NCBI RefSeq assembly: GCF_023898315.1
Contig: NC_064622.1
Coordinates: 178,890,178 to 178,954,177 of the forward strand
Direction: 5' to 3'
Length of the DNA: 64,000 nt
Source: Schistocerca nitens
Lineage: Eukaryota; Arthropoda; Insecta; Orthoptera; Acrididae
How positions within the stretch are numbered: the stretch's first letter is position 1; each line of letters begins with the position of its first letter. A model generated the notes under the pieces. It saw nothing but the letters and a program-made list of their open reading frames with translations, was not told the origin of the DNA and did not search any database. Made by a program: the position numbers and the translations under genes. This document shows positions 43,364 through 54,829 of this stretch, one piece after another.

Positions 43364-45160
43364 TACTTTAAAGACTATAAGACACACCTTAATGTTTAAG
43401 CAACTTAAAAAAACATTTTTATTTGTAGACTGCAAACACAGATTTAAGAAAAAAGGAAAGAAAGAAATCTTAGTTTATAAAACCAACTGACCTTTAAAAT
43501 GCCTGAAAACTGTCATCTGAACTTTCTTCTTTTCTTCCTCTTAGTCATCATCATTGTCCTCTTTATATACAAGATGGTCTTCACTGCCATCAAGAGCATT
43601 AATTATGGTGCACATCTTGAAAGATTTAACAATAATGTCTTCTCTCACTCTAGATCACAACTGCTCTATCCACTGACACAACTGTTTGATTGTAGGTCGT
43701 TTTATTTAACATGAATTCCATGTTAGGCTTCATCCATCATCCATTTCCTCTCATATACACATTAAATGGTTTATTTATAGACACATCAAGAGTTTGCAAT
43801 TGTGAAGTTATTAAAATCCTGCCGGAATAACAGCAAGCTCTGTATTTCCCTATTACAACTCCTCTTTCACAAAATTTTTCAAATGAGTACTAAACTAACC
43901 TAACACAAGAAGAGAACTCTTCTTCAATAAAGCACCTTTCCTTCTCTCTCATACTCTGTTAATCCATAATTTCAAACCGGCGTTGTCCATCGAACCCTGT
44001 TAATCCATAATTTCAAATCAGCGTTGTCCATCGAACCCTTGTCATGTACATGAACACCACCTGGCAGTATTTCACAAGGTTTTGCTCTTGAAAATGATCA
44101 CCGGATTAAGTTCAGTACTGTCAGCACAACAGGAAAGGACACCAATGTTGTAGATTTTTTCATGTCCACTTGTTTTTATAGCTGCAGTTTTAGCACCTTT
44201 CATGACAATAGTTCTGTTACTCGGCACATCAATAGTCAAAGGAGTTTTGTCCATATTCGCTGCTTGGCTTAGTTCCATACTGGTTTTCTATCAGCGCTTA
44301 ATAATAAAGTGATGGAAAGATAATATTGTCTCTTCATACTCTTGCAGAATTTTCTGAGATAGTTTGGTTTTCGTTCTAAGTCCATGACACTTCATAAACC
44401 TGTAGCACCAGCCAACTCCACCCTTAAAGTCTGTTAATTCCACTGTAGTGCTGGCTTACGAGTGTGTATTTGAATCACTTTTGTACTAATTCCAATGCCA
44501 TTTTGACAGTGACCTTGAATTCATTTCAATACGTCATCATCTAGTTTTGGCCTTCTTGCATTCAGTCCTCTATTTGAACATTTAGTCTTCCTCATTTTTG
44601 TCAGTTGTTCTTTACTAGCCGGCCAATCGCGAATGTTTCTTTCTTTTTTTTTTTCTGTTGGTGGAGGGCCGAAATGCTGCTAGCTGCTGCGTTTCCATGT
44701 TCTTCTGCTTATGCTACAACTTTCAGTTTACAGCCTGCATCATATGAATATCTAATGTTTTTTCCATTACAAAACTAGCTACTAAAAATATTGTACTGTT
44801 ACCAATAACACAAATCACTTCCAATTCAAATTCACTGGCACCGTAGACTGTAATGATGCATCATTGGCTAGACAGTGTTCTGGGTTTGTGATGGCAAGAT
44901 GGAGGGGAGACAGTGGTAGCAAGCTAGTGAATGCCCGCAATTCATGTTTGTTGCATCCTGCACTGCTGCTGCCAGTTGAATCTAATGTTGCCAGATAGAG
45001 ATACATTTCCCACAGCATCGAATATATGCTATTTTTAAGACTGGTGGGAATTATAAATCAAACACTGGATATTTTTGTATTAATTCTGAGTACAAGATGC
45101 ACCTGAATTTTGAAATAAATTTTTCTAAGAAAAAAGTATGTCTTATGGTCTGTAAAATGT
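43364..45160 (-). mobile_element. pogo/Tigger-like element
   Basis: Left end CTTTAAAGACTATAAGACAC; the right end on the - strand reads TTTTACAGACCATAAGACAT. The inner transposase relic is on the - strand. Confidence 0.7.
43500..44640 (-). pseudogene. pogo/Tigger-like (DDE_1) transposase remnant
   Basis: The segment 44278-44072 reads AANMDKTPLTIDVPSNRTIV and IKTSGHEKIYNIGVLSCCAD, ending LNPVIIFKSKTL. NxDxTPxxxDxPxNxT followed by xxTxGHEK and LPPxxIFKxKT is the centre of the jerky/Tigger DDE domain; the first catalytic Asp is in NMDKTP. The N-terminal part (44640-44540) has a basic KMRKTKCSN stretch. Frameshifted elsewhere. Confidence 0.8.
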
Positions 45161-46109
45161 AATAATTATTGCTGATTATATTTTATACACAGATACTACT
45201 TACCTGTACCTGGTGGCCGAAATAAAATAGTCACATAGTGTCATTAAATAGTGCTCATTCCACAGGATCCAACTGTGGGCCTCAGGGTGTTGCACATTAA
45301 TTATTTTAAGCACTATTAATTTTACTGAATTTGTTGATCTTGAATTAACTTTAATTATCCAGTGTGTTCTACTGATGGCACCAACTTAAAGTGATCCAGT
45401 TTAAAATTCTGCATCTGATAGTGGATCTGCATATTACATGACTATTGGTGTTCCCACAATATTAATAACAGTATTCTCGAATTTATGCGTTTCCATCATT
45501 TCTGCTGTTTGAGAGGTGGCACCGATTGACGCTCCACACCATGTACTAGCTGCGTTTTAGCTACTGGGCACAAGAAGTCACATATAATTCATGGCTTTGG
45601 CTGCATTCTTAGCAGGCAGGAAAGCGGGACTGCCTCTTGTTGACATTATCAATCTTGCATGTTTACCTTGTTCAGCCCTCTGCCATTGGCTGTCTTTCTT
45701 CATTGTGTGAGGACTTGTCATGTTACAAGCACAGACCTTGCCCAAAGATGATGGCAGGTTACAGCTTGACAAACTTGATGATTACAAGAATGAGTGCTTG
45801 AGATTGGGGTTGCGGCCCCAAAACTGATCACAAAGAATGAGATATATGCAAATAAAATAAAAACTATAAAGTAGAGCTATCCAAATTCTATTATAAAAAA
45901 ATCTACTACTAAAAGCTTGACGATTATATGATGCTGTGCTTGACACGATTGACATCTGGCTGTTTCAGTAGTGTCAGTATCAGTTTTTAAAAATTGTTTT
46001 AATTACTTTGGGAAGTCACTTATGTAGGTAAAACATATGAATTAGAATATTAAATCTAAGAACTGTTATACACAATTTTCAAAAAAATTGCAGGTTTTAC
46101 TCTTGTGAA
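45161..46109. other. Unassigned stretch
   Basis: No motif recognised; a 64-residue open reading on the - strand near 45578-45772 has no visible domain. Confidence 0.35.
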
Positions 46110-48215
46110 AAGTGGATCAGCTGATAGGTGTTATTCCTGCACTTTGGTGGTCAATATTTGGAAAAGGCTGGGTGATACAGGAAGATTTCTGCTAGATTAC
46201 ATCATGTCAGACAGCAATTCCGAAATCAGATACTGGATAGTAAGGCATACCCATGAGCAGATATAGACTCAGGTCACAATGTTGCAGTGTTGAAGGGTAG
46301 GCTGAAGTTTATGAGATTAGCCAGGAAGAATCAATACGCAAAGTGGGATACAGAAGTACTACGGAATGATGACAGAGAATTTCAGGAATACAGAAATACA
46401 AGTCCCTGAAGAATGAAATAAATAGGAAGTGCAGGGAAGCTAAGATGGAATGGCTACATGAAAAATGTGACTAAATTGAAAAAGACATGATTATTGGAAG
46501 GACTGAGTAGCTTATAGGAAAGTCAACACAACCTTCAGTGCAATTAAAAGCAAGGCTGGTCACATCAAGAGTACAACAGGAATTCCACTGTTGAATGCAG
46601 AGGAGAGAGCCGACAGGTGGAAAGAGTACATTGAAGGCCTCTATGAGGGGGAAGATTTGTCTGATGTGATAAAAGAAGAAACAGGAGTCAATTTAGAAGA
46701 GATATGGGATTCAGTATCAGCATCAAAAATTAAGAGAGCCTTGGAGGACTTAAGATCAAATAAGGCAGAAGGGATAGATAACAGTCCATCAGAATTTCTA
46801 AAATCATTGTGGGAAGTGCCAACAAAATGACGTGTAGGATGTATGAGTCGAGAGACATACTATCTGACTATCGGAAAAATATCATCTACAAAATTTCGAA
46901 GACTGCAAGAGCTGACAAGCGAGAGAATTATCACACAATCAGCTTAATAGCTCATGCATCCAAGTTGCTGACAAGAATAATATACAGAAGAATGGGAAAG
47001 ACAATTAAAGATGTGTTATATGATGACCAGTTTGATTATAGGAAAGGTAAAGGCACCAGAGAGGCTATTCTGACGTGGTTGATAATGCAAGCAAGACTAG
47101 AGAAAAATCAAGACATGTTCATAGGATTTGTCGACCTGGAAAAAGCGTTTGACATGGTCAAATGGTGTAAGATGTTTGAAATCCTGAGAAAAACAGGGGT
47201 ACGCTATAGGGAGAGACGGGTAATATACAATATGCACAAGAGCCAAAAGGGTATAACAAGAGTGGACGACCAAGAATGAAGTGCTCAGATTAAAAAGGCT
47301 GTAAGAGAAGGATGTAGCCTTTCGCTCTTACTGTTCAATCTGTATATCGAAGAAGTAATGGTGAAAGTGAAATAAAGGTCCCAGAGTGGAATTAAAATTC
47401 CAGGTGAAAGGATATCAATGATATGATTCACTGATGACATTTACTATCCTGAGTGAAAGTGAAGAAGAACTATACAACGTCCTGAATAGAATGAACAGTT
47501 TAATGAGTACATAATTTGGATTTAGAGTAAACTGAAGAAAGTAATGAGAAGTTGCCGGAATGAGAACAGCGAGATACTTAACTTCAGGACTGATGGTCAC
47601 ATAGTACATGAAGTTAAGGAATACTACTACCTAGGCAGCAAAATAACCAATGAGGGATGGAGCAAGGAGGACATCAAAAGCAGACTAACAGTGGCAAAAA
47701 GGGCATTCCTGGCCAAGAGAAGTCTGTTGCTGTCAAACATACGCCTTATTTCTGTGAATGTACATTTGGAGCACAGCACTGTATGGTAGTGAAACATGGA
47801 CCGTGGGAATACCGGAACAGAGAATCAAAACATTTGTGATGTGTGCAACAGACATATGTTGAAAATTAGGTGGACTGATAAGGTAAGGAATGATGATTTG
47901 CACTGAATCGGAAAGGAAAAGAGTATGTGGAAAACACTGACAATGAGAAGTGTCAGGATGATAGGATATCTGTTAAGACATCAGGGAATTACTTTCATGA
48001 TACTAAGAGAATCTGTAGAGTGCAAAAACTATAGAGCAATACAGGGATTGGAATACATTAAGCAAACAATTGAGGATGTAGGTTGCAAGTGCTACTCTGA
48101 GATGAAGAGGTTGGCACAGGAGAGGAATTCGTGGTGCTTTGCTGAAGAAAAGAATTTATTAAAATTAAAGCAAATGAAAACAACAACTCAGTATGCAATT
48201 TATTTTCTGTATCAC
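46110..48215 (+). mobile_element. RTE-like LINE fragment
   Basis: Endonuclease tail, linker, RT and C-terminal tail appear in the correct order. Different sequence from the RTE pieces at 32749-37440, so a second subfamily. It ends shortly before the CCDC86 3' end on the opposite strand. Confidence 0.8.
46190..48215 (+). pseudogene. RTE-like LINE ORF2
   Basis: Endonuclease end: RFLLDYIM and FRNQILDSKAYP (46190-46250) with GRLKFMRLARKNQYAKWDTE. Linker: NAEERADRWKEYIEGLYEGE (46594) and LRSNKAEGIDNSPSEFLKSL (46752, normally KAxGxDxIPxE). RT: RENYHTISLIAHASKLLTRI (46922), YDDQFDYRKGKGTREAILT, IGFVDLEKAFDMVKW (47122). C-terminal: EVKEYYYLGSKITNEGWS (47612) and IQGLEYIKQTIEDVGCKCYS (48040). The YADD box region is out of frame. 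Stops and frameshifts make it inactive. Confidence 0.82.
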
Positions 48216-48492
48216 TAAGATGTGTCATGTTTCTTCAGTTATGCTTCTAGTTATTTTTACTGATTTTTTTATTGTTTCATTACAAAATAAAACAAATGTT
48301 TTTTAACCCACATACCAAGTACATCTCACACAGACATTAAAAGTTGTATACTGATGTGAAATTTTATTTTAAAAATGAAACTTTAAATAAAAATAACATT
48401 TTATTGAATATAACAACAGGATTTACAACTTATAAGTATTTGCTGACTCCTCATAGCCAGGCCAACACCCCAATACTTGGAGCACCGCAGAC

Positions 48493-48545
48493 ACGTCGTC
48501 GTCGTCGTCGTCGTCATCGTCATCATCATTTTCATCATCATCGTT
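48493..48545. repeat. (CGT)n/(CAT)n trinucleotide repeat
   Basis: CGTCGTCGTCGTCGTCGT grading into CATCAT units in the CCDC86 3' UTR. Confidence 0.9.
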
Positions 48546-48596
48546 TGTCAGCATCATCTTCATATGCACTACAGCATATAAAAGTTACGGGGGGTA

Positions 48597-48686
48597 TTAA
48601 TGTTTCATTAACTCTGTTGTGTCTCGCTTTTCTATCTTCCTAAGAAGCTTCTTCTTCATCTTCTTTATTTTGGCTGTGTTCTTGAT
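48597..48686 (-). CDS. CCDC86: CCDC86 homologue, last coding exon
   Basis: Acceptor AATTTTTCAG, then IKNTAKIKKMKKKLLRKIEK and RDTTELMKH with stop TAA at 48597-48599. It joins in phase 0 to the exon 84 bp away. CCDC86 (nucleolar coiled-coil protein, homologue of yeast Cgr1, ribosome biogenesis) ends with the conserved VIxNxAKxKxxKKKQLRxIEKRDT, matched here. Beyond the stop are trinucleotide repeats and an AATAAA on the - strand at 48405-48400, a candidate polyadenylation signal about 190 bp after the stop. Confidence 0.88.
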   Translation of the reverse strand: MKNTAKIKKMKKKLLRKIEKRDTTELMKH

Positions 48687-48770
48687 CTGAAAAATTCGTG
48701 TTCCATTAAATTTATTTAAATTACAATAGAAGAGTGCAACTACAAGTTACATCTCAAGTTAGAATCTTAC

Positions 48771-48975
48771 CACTTGGACTACTTCAGATTTCCTTCTGTT
48801 TGCCTCCTGTCTTTCAAGATTAAGCTTCCGCCTCAGTTTCTTTGCTTTCTTTTCCTCCAAAAACTGTTCTTTGCGTGCTTTTGACAATTCTCTTGTTTGT
48901 TTGATGGACTCTTGTAATGCACGTCTCTTTTCAAGAGACAATTGCAGACCTCTGGTTTTCACAATAGATGAAGCT
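48771..48975 (-). CDS. CCDC86: CCDC86 homologue, penultimate coding exon
   Basis: Acceptor CAATAG near 48976, then SSIVKTRGLQLSLEKRRALQ, ESIKQTRELSKARKEQFLEE and KKAKKLRRKLNLERQEANRR, KSEVVQV, donor GTAAGA at 48770. The basic, charged coiled-coil followed by (K/R)xEVVQV is the core of the CCDC86/Cgr1 family, which acts in the nucleolus in large ribosomal subunit processing. Earlier exons should lie at higher coordinates on this strand; none is recognised, possibly because long TE-filled introns separate them or they lie outside the window. Confidence 0.87.
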
Positions 48976-49344
48976 CTATTGAAACAAGTTAAATCACATT
49001 ACCATGTGTGTGGTTTTTAAATTTTTTTTAAAGAAAAGAAATTAACTTAACCATTGCTGTACGAAAATGGAAGAAAATGAAATATTTATGCAAACAAACT
49101 GCATTACTAGGAAAAAAATCTTTTTGAAACTTCGGGTCAGATTAAAACCTTATGCTGAGCCATTTCTCGAACCCGACACATTTTAATTCGGTAATACTAA
49201 TAGCACTAATTGGTCCACAAAATCATTTTTAGTACATTGTTTGCACATATGATATAGGACAAAGGGTAAACATAATTAAATGATGATTGCAGTAGTCATC
49301 GTAACTACATGACACCACATAATCAAAGTACATTGTATTATGAA
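48976..49344 (-). other. CCDC86 intron, start
   Basis: AT-rich sequence upstream of the penultimate exon; nothing else seen. Confidence 0.4.
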
Positions 49345-49490
49345 AAGCCCAGGATGCAATAATGACAATATTATGAAAAGGATAAATTGCTACTCACCTT
49401 ACAGTGGAAATGATAAGTCACAGATAGGCGCAACAAAAAGACTGCTAAAAAATTAAGCTTTTGGCCAAAAAGCCTTCTTCTGAAGTAGAC

Positions 49491-49549
<59 letters not shown>

Positions 49550-49860
49550 GTACAACTCTCACGTGCGATCAATGTCTCTAGCTACTTTGGCCAGACTATG
49601 GACTGCAACTTCACCTGATGGGAGAAGCAGTTTGGTATGGGTAGTTGGGGTAAGGAAGAAAAATGGGGTGGCAAGGGGAAGGAATAACAGAATAGGGGTG
49701 GGAAAAGGTGTAGTGCTGCTTGTGGGAGTGTGCAGGAATGTGGTGGAGCTGCCAGGTGTAGCAGCGAGGTTTGGGGGGAGGGGGGTAGAGAATAGGAAAA
49801 TGACCAAGGTGGAACAGAAGGTTGTGTAGCACTGGAGTGTAGCAGATATTGCACAGAGAG
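49345..49860. repeat. Left arm of the inverted-arm element
   Basis: Inverted partner of 50380-50890, with insertions including the CA microsatellite. Confidence 0.7.
49493..49549. repeat. (CA)n microsatellite
   Basis: About 28 CA units in the left arm. Confidence 0.95.
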
Positions 49861-49869
49861 TTCTCACAT

Positions 49870-50380
49870 GTGAAATTCAGAAAAGCTGATACTGGTAGGA
49901 AAGATCCAGATTATGTTGACTTTGAAGCAGTCATTGGAGTGAAGTACATCATTTTAGCCAGCATGTTCAATAACTGGGTCATCTAGATGTCTCTCTGCCA
50001 CAGTTTGGCAGTGGCCATTCATGCAGACAGACAGCTTGTTAGTTGTCATGCTCAAGTAAAAAACAGCACACAGTTTGCAGCTTAGTTTGTAGAGGAAACG
50101 ACTGCTTTCACAGGTAGCTCTGCATTTGTTGGGATGGGTGCTGCCTGTGGCTGGGCTGGAGTTGGTGGTGGTAGGAAGATGTATGGGACAGGTGATGCAT
50201 TTAGGTCTATTGAAGGGATATAAGCCATGAGGCAAGGTTTGGGAGCAAGGTTATGGCTTATGTTTGGTGGGCAGTAGAAGACCACTGTGGGTGGGGTGGG
50301 AAGGAGGATAGTTGGTATGGTTTTGACTAACTCTTGTGTCCTGAAATGAGGAATCCTACGCACTATCCTTCCTACTTATA
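49870..50380 (-). pseudogene. Penelope-like GIY-YIG endonuclease domain
   Basis: Two overlapping frames: TVVFYCPPNISHNLAPKPCL (50260) and YKLSCKLCAVFYLSMTTNKL then SVCMNGHCQTVAERHLDDPV (50090-49990). SCxxCxxFYxGMTxxxLxxRMNGH is the GIY-YIG core of Penelope-like elements; here the GIY half is eroded to FYLSM and the Arg of RMNGH is Cys. It would nick the target for insertion. No RT part is present in this copy. Confidence 0.75.
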
Positions 50381-50890
50381 ACAGCTTTTCTAAACTGCAC
50401 TGCTGGGAATTCTCCTGGTAATATATCCTATGTTCCCGTAACCCTCTGGTCTCAACTTTCACTAGTCCCGGTCCTTCCCCTCCGCTCAAATCTACTGCAT
50501 ACATCTAGCAGCCCTACCCTGTGCCCACCGTGTCCCTGTATGCTTCCACAAGAAGCATTACACCTTCAACCATCCCCATCCAGCTACCCCTTTCCCTACT
50601 CACCCCAAGCCTCCTCCTTACCCCCTTTGGCCACACCTTTTTGCTTCTCTCATTAGGCAAAGTTGCAGTCCCTAGTCCAGCCAGAATGGCCAGAGACATT
50701 GGTCATGTGTGGATGAGTTGTGCTTGTGCGAATGTGTGTGGTTTCTACTTCAGAAGAATGCCTTTTGGTTGAAAGCTTAAATGTAAAGTAATCTTTTCGT
50801 TGTGCCTGTCCCCAACCTAACATCTCTATACAGTGAGTAGCAATCTATTCATTTCATACTATTGTTTTTATAATGTCCTGGACTTTCCAT
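50380..50890. repeat. Right arm of the inverted-arm element
   Basis: Mirrors 49345-49860; contains GGCCAGAGACATTGGTCATG against the left arm's GTAGCTAGAGACATTGATCG on the opposite strand. Confidence 0.7.
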
Positions 50891-51006
50891 TGCTCGATTT
50901 TACATAATAATATAAACTGACATATTACACTGCTTGTACATATGACAACAATACTTATTAGTTGAAGCAGGTTAAAATATAAAGTAACATAATACACAAT
51001 TATTTA

Positions 51007-51190
51007 ATTGGACTGATAAAAAAAATCTACTCACCAAGTGGTGGCAGAACACACACATAAAACAACCTTCCTCTTCAACCCTTCTGACTGAAGGAGGAGC
51101 CACTGACTCCGGAAGCTTGTCTAATTACAACCCCCTTTTATGTGTGTGTTCTGCTGCTGCTTGGAGAGTAGAGTTTTTATCTATCAAATT
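51007..51190. mobile_element. Short foldback element related to 34258-35916
   Basis: ATTGGACTGATAAAAAAAAT, CTACTCACCAAGTGGTGGCA on the left and the mirrored CTGCTTGGAGAGTAGAG with TTTTTATC on the right, around a core with AGGAGGAGCCACTGACTCC. About 184 bp, an internally shortened version. Confidence 0.75.
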
Positions 51191-51579
51191 AAATTAGTTT
51201 GCCAAAAATTGATTGTTTTCATTATTATAATACATAATTAACTATTTTTGATTAATGATATTTACTTATTCAGATATTCCAAAAAATCAGAGACAGTAGA
51301 AGCAACAGTCAAGAAAGAACTTTTTAACTTTACTCAAAATGTAGTTCAAGTCAATGTGCATTTTAAGTAAGAGGTCACGTGTGGTTATATAACGGAACTC
51401 TAGTACGGTACGCTCTTCTTTCGCATACGTTTGTACTTATTGTGTCGGTGTTAAGCTTATGTCATGCTTATATGAGTGTAAATCATAATTAAGTTTCACA
51501 ATGTTTTCTTTTTTAAGGTGCTCTCTTCCATAATAATTAATATTTCAAACCTTCTACAGGAACCCCTGATAAATCTTTT
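51191..51579. other. Unassigned AT-rich stretch
   Basis: Nothing recognised. Confidence 0.3.
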
Positions 51580-52200
51580 TCAGCACTTTAGTTTTGTTTT
51601 TGAAATTGTGGAACTTCCAAAAAAAAAAAAAAAAAAAATATTCCATGTACCAGTATTGACTGTATACTACCATGGTGCACAGTCATCATCAATAAGCAGC
51701 TCATATTTTTAGCGAGAATCCTAACAGCATAAGCACATGTAAGAGTATTGAGTATTTTATTGAGATTGCTAAAGTGCATCTCCCACTTTAGACCTTTCTG
51801 CATATGTATGCTTAAAAATTTTTGTAGACTCATACTTGAGAAATTTTTTTCTTCAATGGTGGAAAAAGGGTTCGCAGGCTGGGAAGTTTTGTATGGCGTG
51901 AAAGTTCACTGCAACATTTTTTTCAGAATTTATGATGACACTATTGGTATTGAATCACTCTACTGAACTACACATAAACAATGTTCCATTTTCCTGCAGA
52001 TTTTCCTCAGTGGGTGATTTACTTAAAATATTAGTGTTATCTGCAAAGACTACTGTGGTTCCATCATGTGTTAGTACACCACTGTAAGGGGGAAAATGTT
52101 TATTGCTCAGCATATTTTGTGAAGGATAATAATATTTGTCATAGACCATTTCACACATATGTGCCAGGGTAGAAAGAGACCACAGTACCATTATCAAATC
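51580..52200 (-). pseudogene. Non-LTR retrotransposon RT fragment (Jockey-superfamily type)
   Basis: HFPPYSGVLTHDGTTVVFAD then NTNILSKSPTEENLQENGTL (52110-52000), with FADN where FADD is expected; then SVIINSEKNVAVNFHAIQN and, frameshifted, FLSIHMQKGLKWEMHFSNLN, KILNTLTCAYAVRILAKNM (51800-51680). This is the palm and thumb of a LINE RT, different from the CR1-like copies. A run of A at 51619-51638 lies inside. Truncated on both sides. Confidence 0.7.
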
Positions 52201-52540
52201 ATTCGGTAGTGTGCTATCACAAAGTTGGACAGATGAGCAAAAATTAAAATTTATTGGGATTTATATGCAAAGTGATGAAGCCTTGCATACTACAGAAGCA
52301 TCCAAAAATAAATGCAACATATGAAAAGTCTGAATGAGGCATTTTAGAAAAGTACCAGTGGGTGGCTGGGGGGGGGGGGGGTGTATGGGACAAAACTACA
52401 TGAAGTTGTATTCAGTACTGAACAGCAAAAAAAGATGGGGGCCTGCAACAGTATTTTGAAAAGCATGCAAATAAAACACAAAGTACTGGGATGAGGGTTT
52501 GCCCCAGGCACACATTTTAAGAATACTAAAAAGTAAGCTG

Positions 52541-53172
52541 CCCCTACAGATTAGTGACAAAAATATGATCACGAGATGGAGAAATTTACATTTTTATTTG
52601 ATGGAGGATGTCTGAAGAGCAGAGAATGTCCTAGTCTGAAAGCCCATGCACCAACAATACTCATGATGATCTGGCGAGTCTGCATACTTGAATTATAGGG
52701 GGGGGGGGGGAGTGCAACTCTCACTGCCACTGGTCTACATGGTGGAATGTGCTCTACCAGTCAGTTAGCAATGGAATGACCACTCTAAGACTATATGAAA
52801 CAGAGAATAAAGCATACATGACTCCACAAACTCGACTGGCAAACAAGTGAAAAAGTTCGGTGGGAAAGTGCCCCTACAGATTAGTGACAAAAATGTGATC
52901 ACGAGATGGAGAAATTTACATTTTTATTTGATGGAGGATGTCTGAAGAGCAGAGAATGTCCTAGTCTGAAAGCCCATGCACCAACAATACTCATGATGAT
53001 CCGGCGAGTCTGCATACTTGAATTATGGGGGGAGTGCAACTCTCACTGCCACTGGTCTACATGGTGGAATGTGCTTTACCAGTCAGTTAGCAATGGAATG
53101 AAACAGAGAATAAAGCATACATGACTCCACAAACTCGACTGGCAAACAAGTGAAAAAGTTCAGTGGGAAAGT
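52541..53172 (+). repeat. Recent tandem duplication, 330-bp unit
   Basis: CCCCTACAGATTAGTGAC starts both units (52541, 52871) and they agree nearly base for base through CAAACTCGACTGGCAAAC. Unit 2 lacks a 19-bp piece between two ATGA repeats and has a shorter G run (near 53025 versus 52698-52710). Function unknown. Confidence 0.92.
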
Positions 53173-53829
53173 ATAAGCTGCAAGCAAGTGGCCCAATGGA
53201 CTGACCATCAGAAATGAGAGTGGAATAAATTCCGTACATAACTTGGGCAGTTTAATCATGGTAGTTCAATGAAAGAAGAGTTATGTAATGAGTAAGCAAG
53301 ATGTAAAGTTAAGGAACAGAGGAAATTGACAGTAAACAGGAAAATAAGTGTACTAGCTGTTGTTATTCTGGACACGGGGGGCAAAGAAAAGCACTGCCTC
53401 ATGCAAATTATTCCAGCAAATCAGGAAACTGAGGGAAGAGAGAACCCTTCCTGTGAGCAGGATAAAAATAAATGGCACAGTTGGCACAAGGTCAAAGCCA
53501 GTGGTATTATGGACCATTTTAGAAATGAGTAGGGGGTATGTCACAGAACTCATGTTTTTAGTCACACTGGACAAGCAATCCATTTATTTAGGAAGTAGAT
53601 TTTCATATAGAGAAAGATGCAATAACCTGTTTCTCTTAAGCGAAGCTTAAGTTTCGATTCTGTTTGTTGTTCTCAGTACATTATTCCTGTATTGACTATT
53701 TTGACACATGCAATCCTTTATGTTTACAAGTTACTGAGAAAACTGCATGTCTGCTGTACAGTTTCAATATTTGAGGATGCTAATAATGCATCCTACAAAA
53801 TTAACAGGACCTGAATGAGTGTAGGTGTT
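53173..53829. other. Unassigned stretch
   Basis: No domain recognised in the short open readings here. Confidence 0.35.
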
Positions 53830-54760
53830 TTAGGGCAGAGACGTTATTAGCAGTACCTTCAAACGACGAGGTCTTGGACACCCATGCAGCACAGATGCCC
53901 GCCCTAGTGTCGTATTCTAAGGGCAGTGGTGGCAGATTGTACAACTACCATAGCACAGATGAGGGCTTGTGAGCCCAGATGTGTCAACACAAACTGTTGC
54001 GAACCAGTTATTAGTAGTGGAACTACAAGCACACACAGCTCTAACCTGTCTTCCACTGATGCCACAGCACTGACATGCATAGCTCGACTGTTGCTGTCAT
54101 AGGATCACTTGGAAGATAGAATGGCACGCTGTGGTGTTCAGTGCTGAACCCAGATTCTGCCTGCATACAAGTGATGGTCATTTGCAGGTACGATGTAGAC
54201 CTGATGAGCACTGTCTCATCGAGTGCATTTGTCCAACACACTGGTCCCACCCCAGGCCTCATGGTCTGCAGTGCAATAAGCTACAACTCTCATTGACCTT
54301 TAGCGGTTCCGGGGAGGACACTAATCAGCACTCGGTACTGGAAAATGTTGTTAGACCAGTTCTTTTCCTGTTCTTGCAACAAGAAGGTGATGTATTGTTC
54401 CAAGTGGATACTGCTCACCCACACGCTGCCCGTGAAACTCAATGTGCTCTGCAAGACGTGCAGCACCTTCCCTGGCCAGCAGAATCTCCAGACCTGTCTC
54501 CCATTGAGTATGTGTGGAATATGACGGGATGAGAAGTAACTCGGGCAACTTGTCAACTGACAATTCTTACAGAACTACATGAGCAGGTTTGGCAGGTGTG
54601 GAATAAAGTATCCAAAGACAGTACTCGCCATCTGTACGATTGAGTGGATGCCAGAGACAATGCCCGCATTGTCCCCCATGGAGGCTACGCCATGTACTAA
54701 TATGGGTGTTTCGACCCACTTGTGCTACTGATCTGTAAACGTAATCATTTCATGTTCTCC
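53830..54760 (+). pseudogene. Tc1-like transposase relic
   Basis: Best segment 54131-54532: MVFSAEPRFCLHTSDGHLQV (first Asp, SDE, now Ala-Glu), FQVDTAHPHAARETQCAL (DNARPH block with N to T) and ESPDLSPIEYVW. After a stop: LRxxVQxxWN-like, RHLYD and HGGYAMY (54630-54700). Related to the transposase at 39992-40951. Terminal repeats not identified. Confidence 0.75.
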
Positions 54761-54829
54761 ATATGCACTGTTGCAACAATAAATCTTAAGTGAACTAGAA
54801 ACTTCTAAATGGTATACTAACTTTTTTTC

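Larger units (their letters stand above)
49345..50890. mobile_element. Inverted-arm element carrying a Penelope GIY-YIG gene
   Basis: Arms 49345-49860 and 50380-50890 are inverted repeats of about 500 bp (left AGCCCAGGATGCAATAATG, right ATAATGTCCTGGACTTTCC; left CAGGTGAAGTTGCAGTCC on the - strand, right GGCAAAGTTGCAGTCCC). The middle encodes a Penelope-type GIY-YIG domain on the - strand. A solo arm end occurs at 484-560. Confidence 0.7.

Noticed and set aside
49371-49562. Open reading with CVCVCV run
   Set aside because: Translation of the (CA)n microsatellite in the inverted-arm element.
49559-49867. Proline/threonine/serine-rich open readings on the - strand
   Set aside because: They lie in the inverted arm and are repeated, inverted, in the other arm; no domain.
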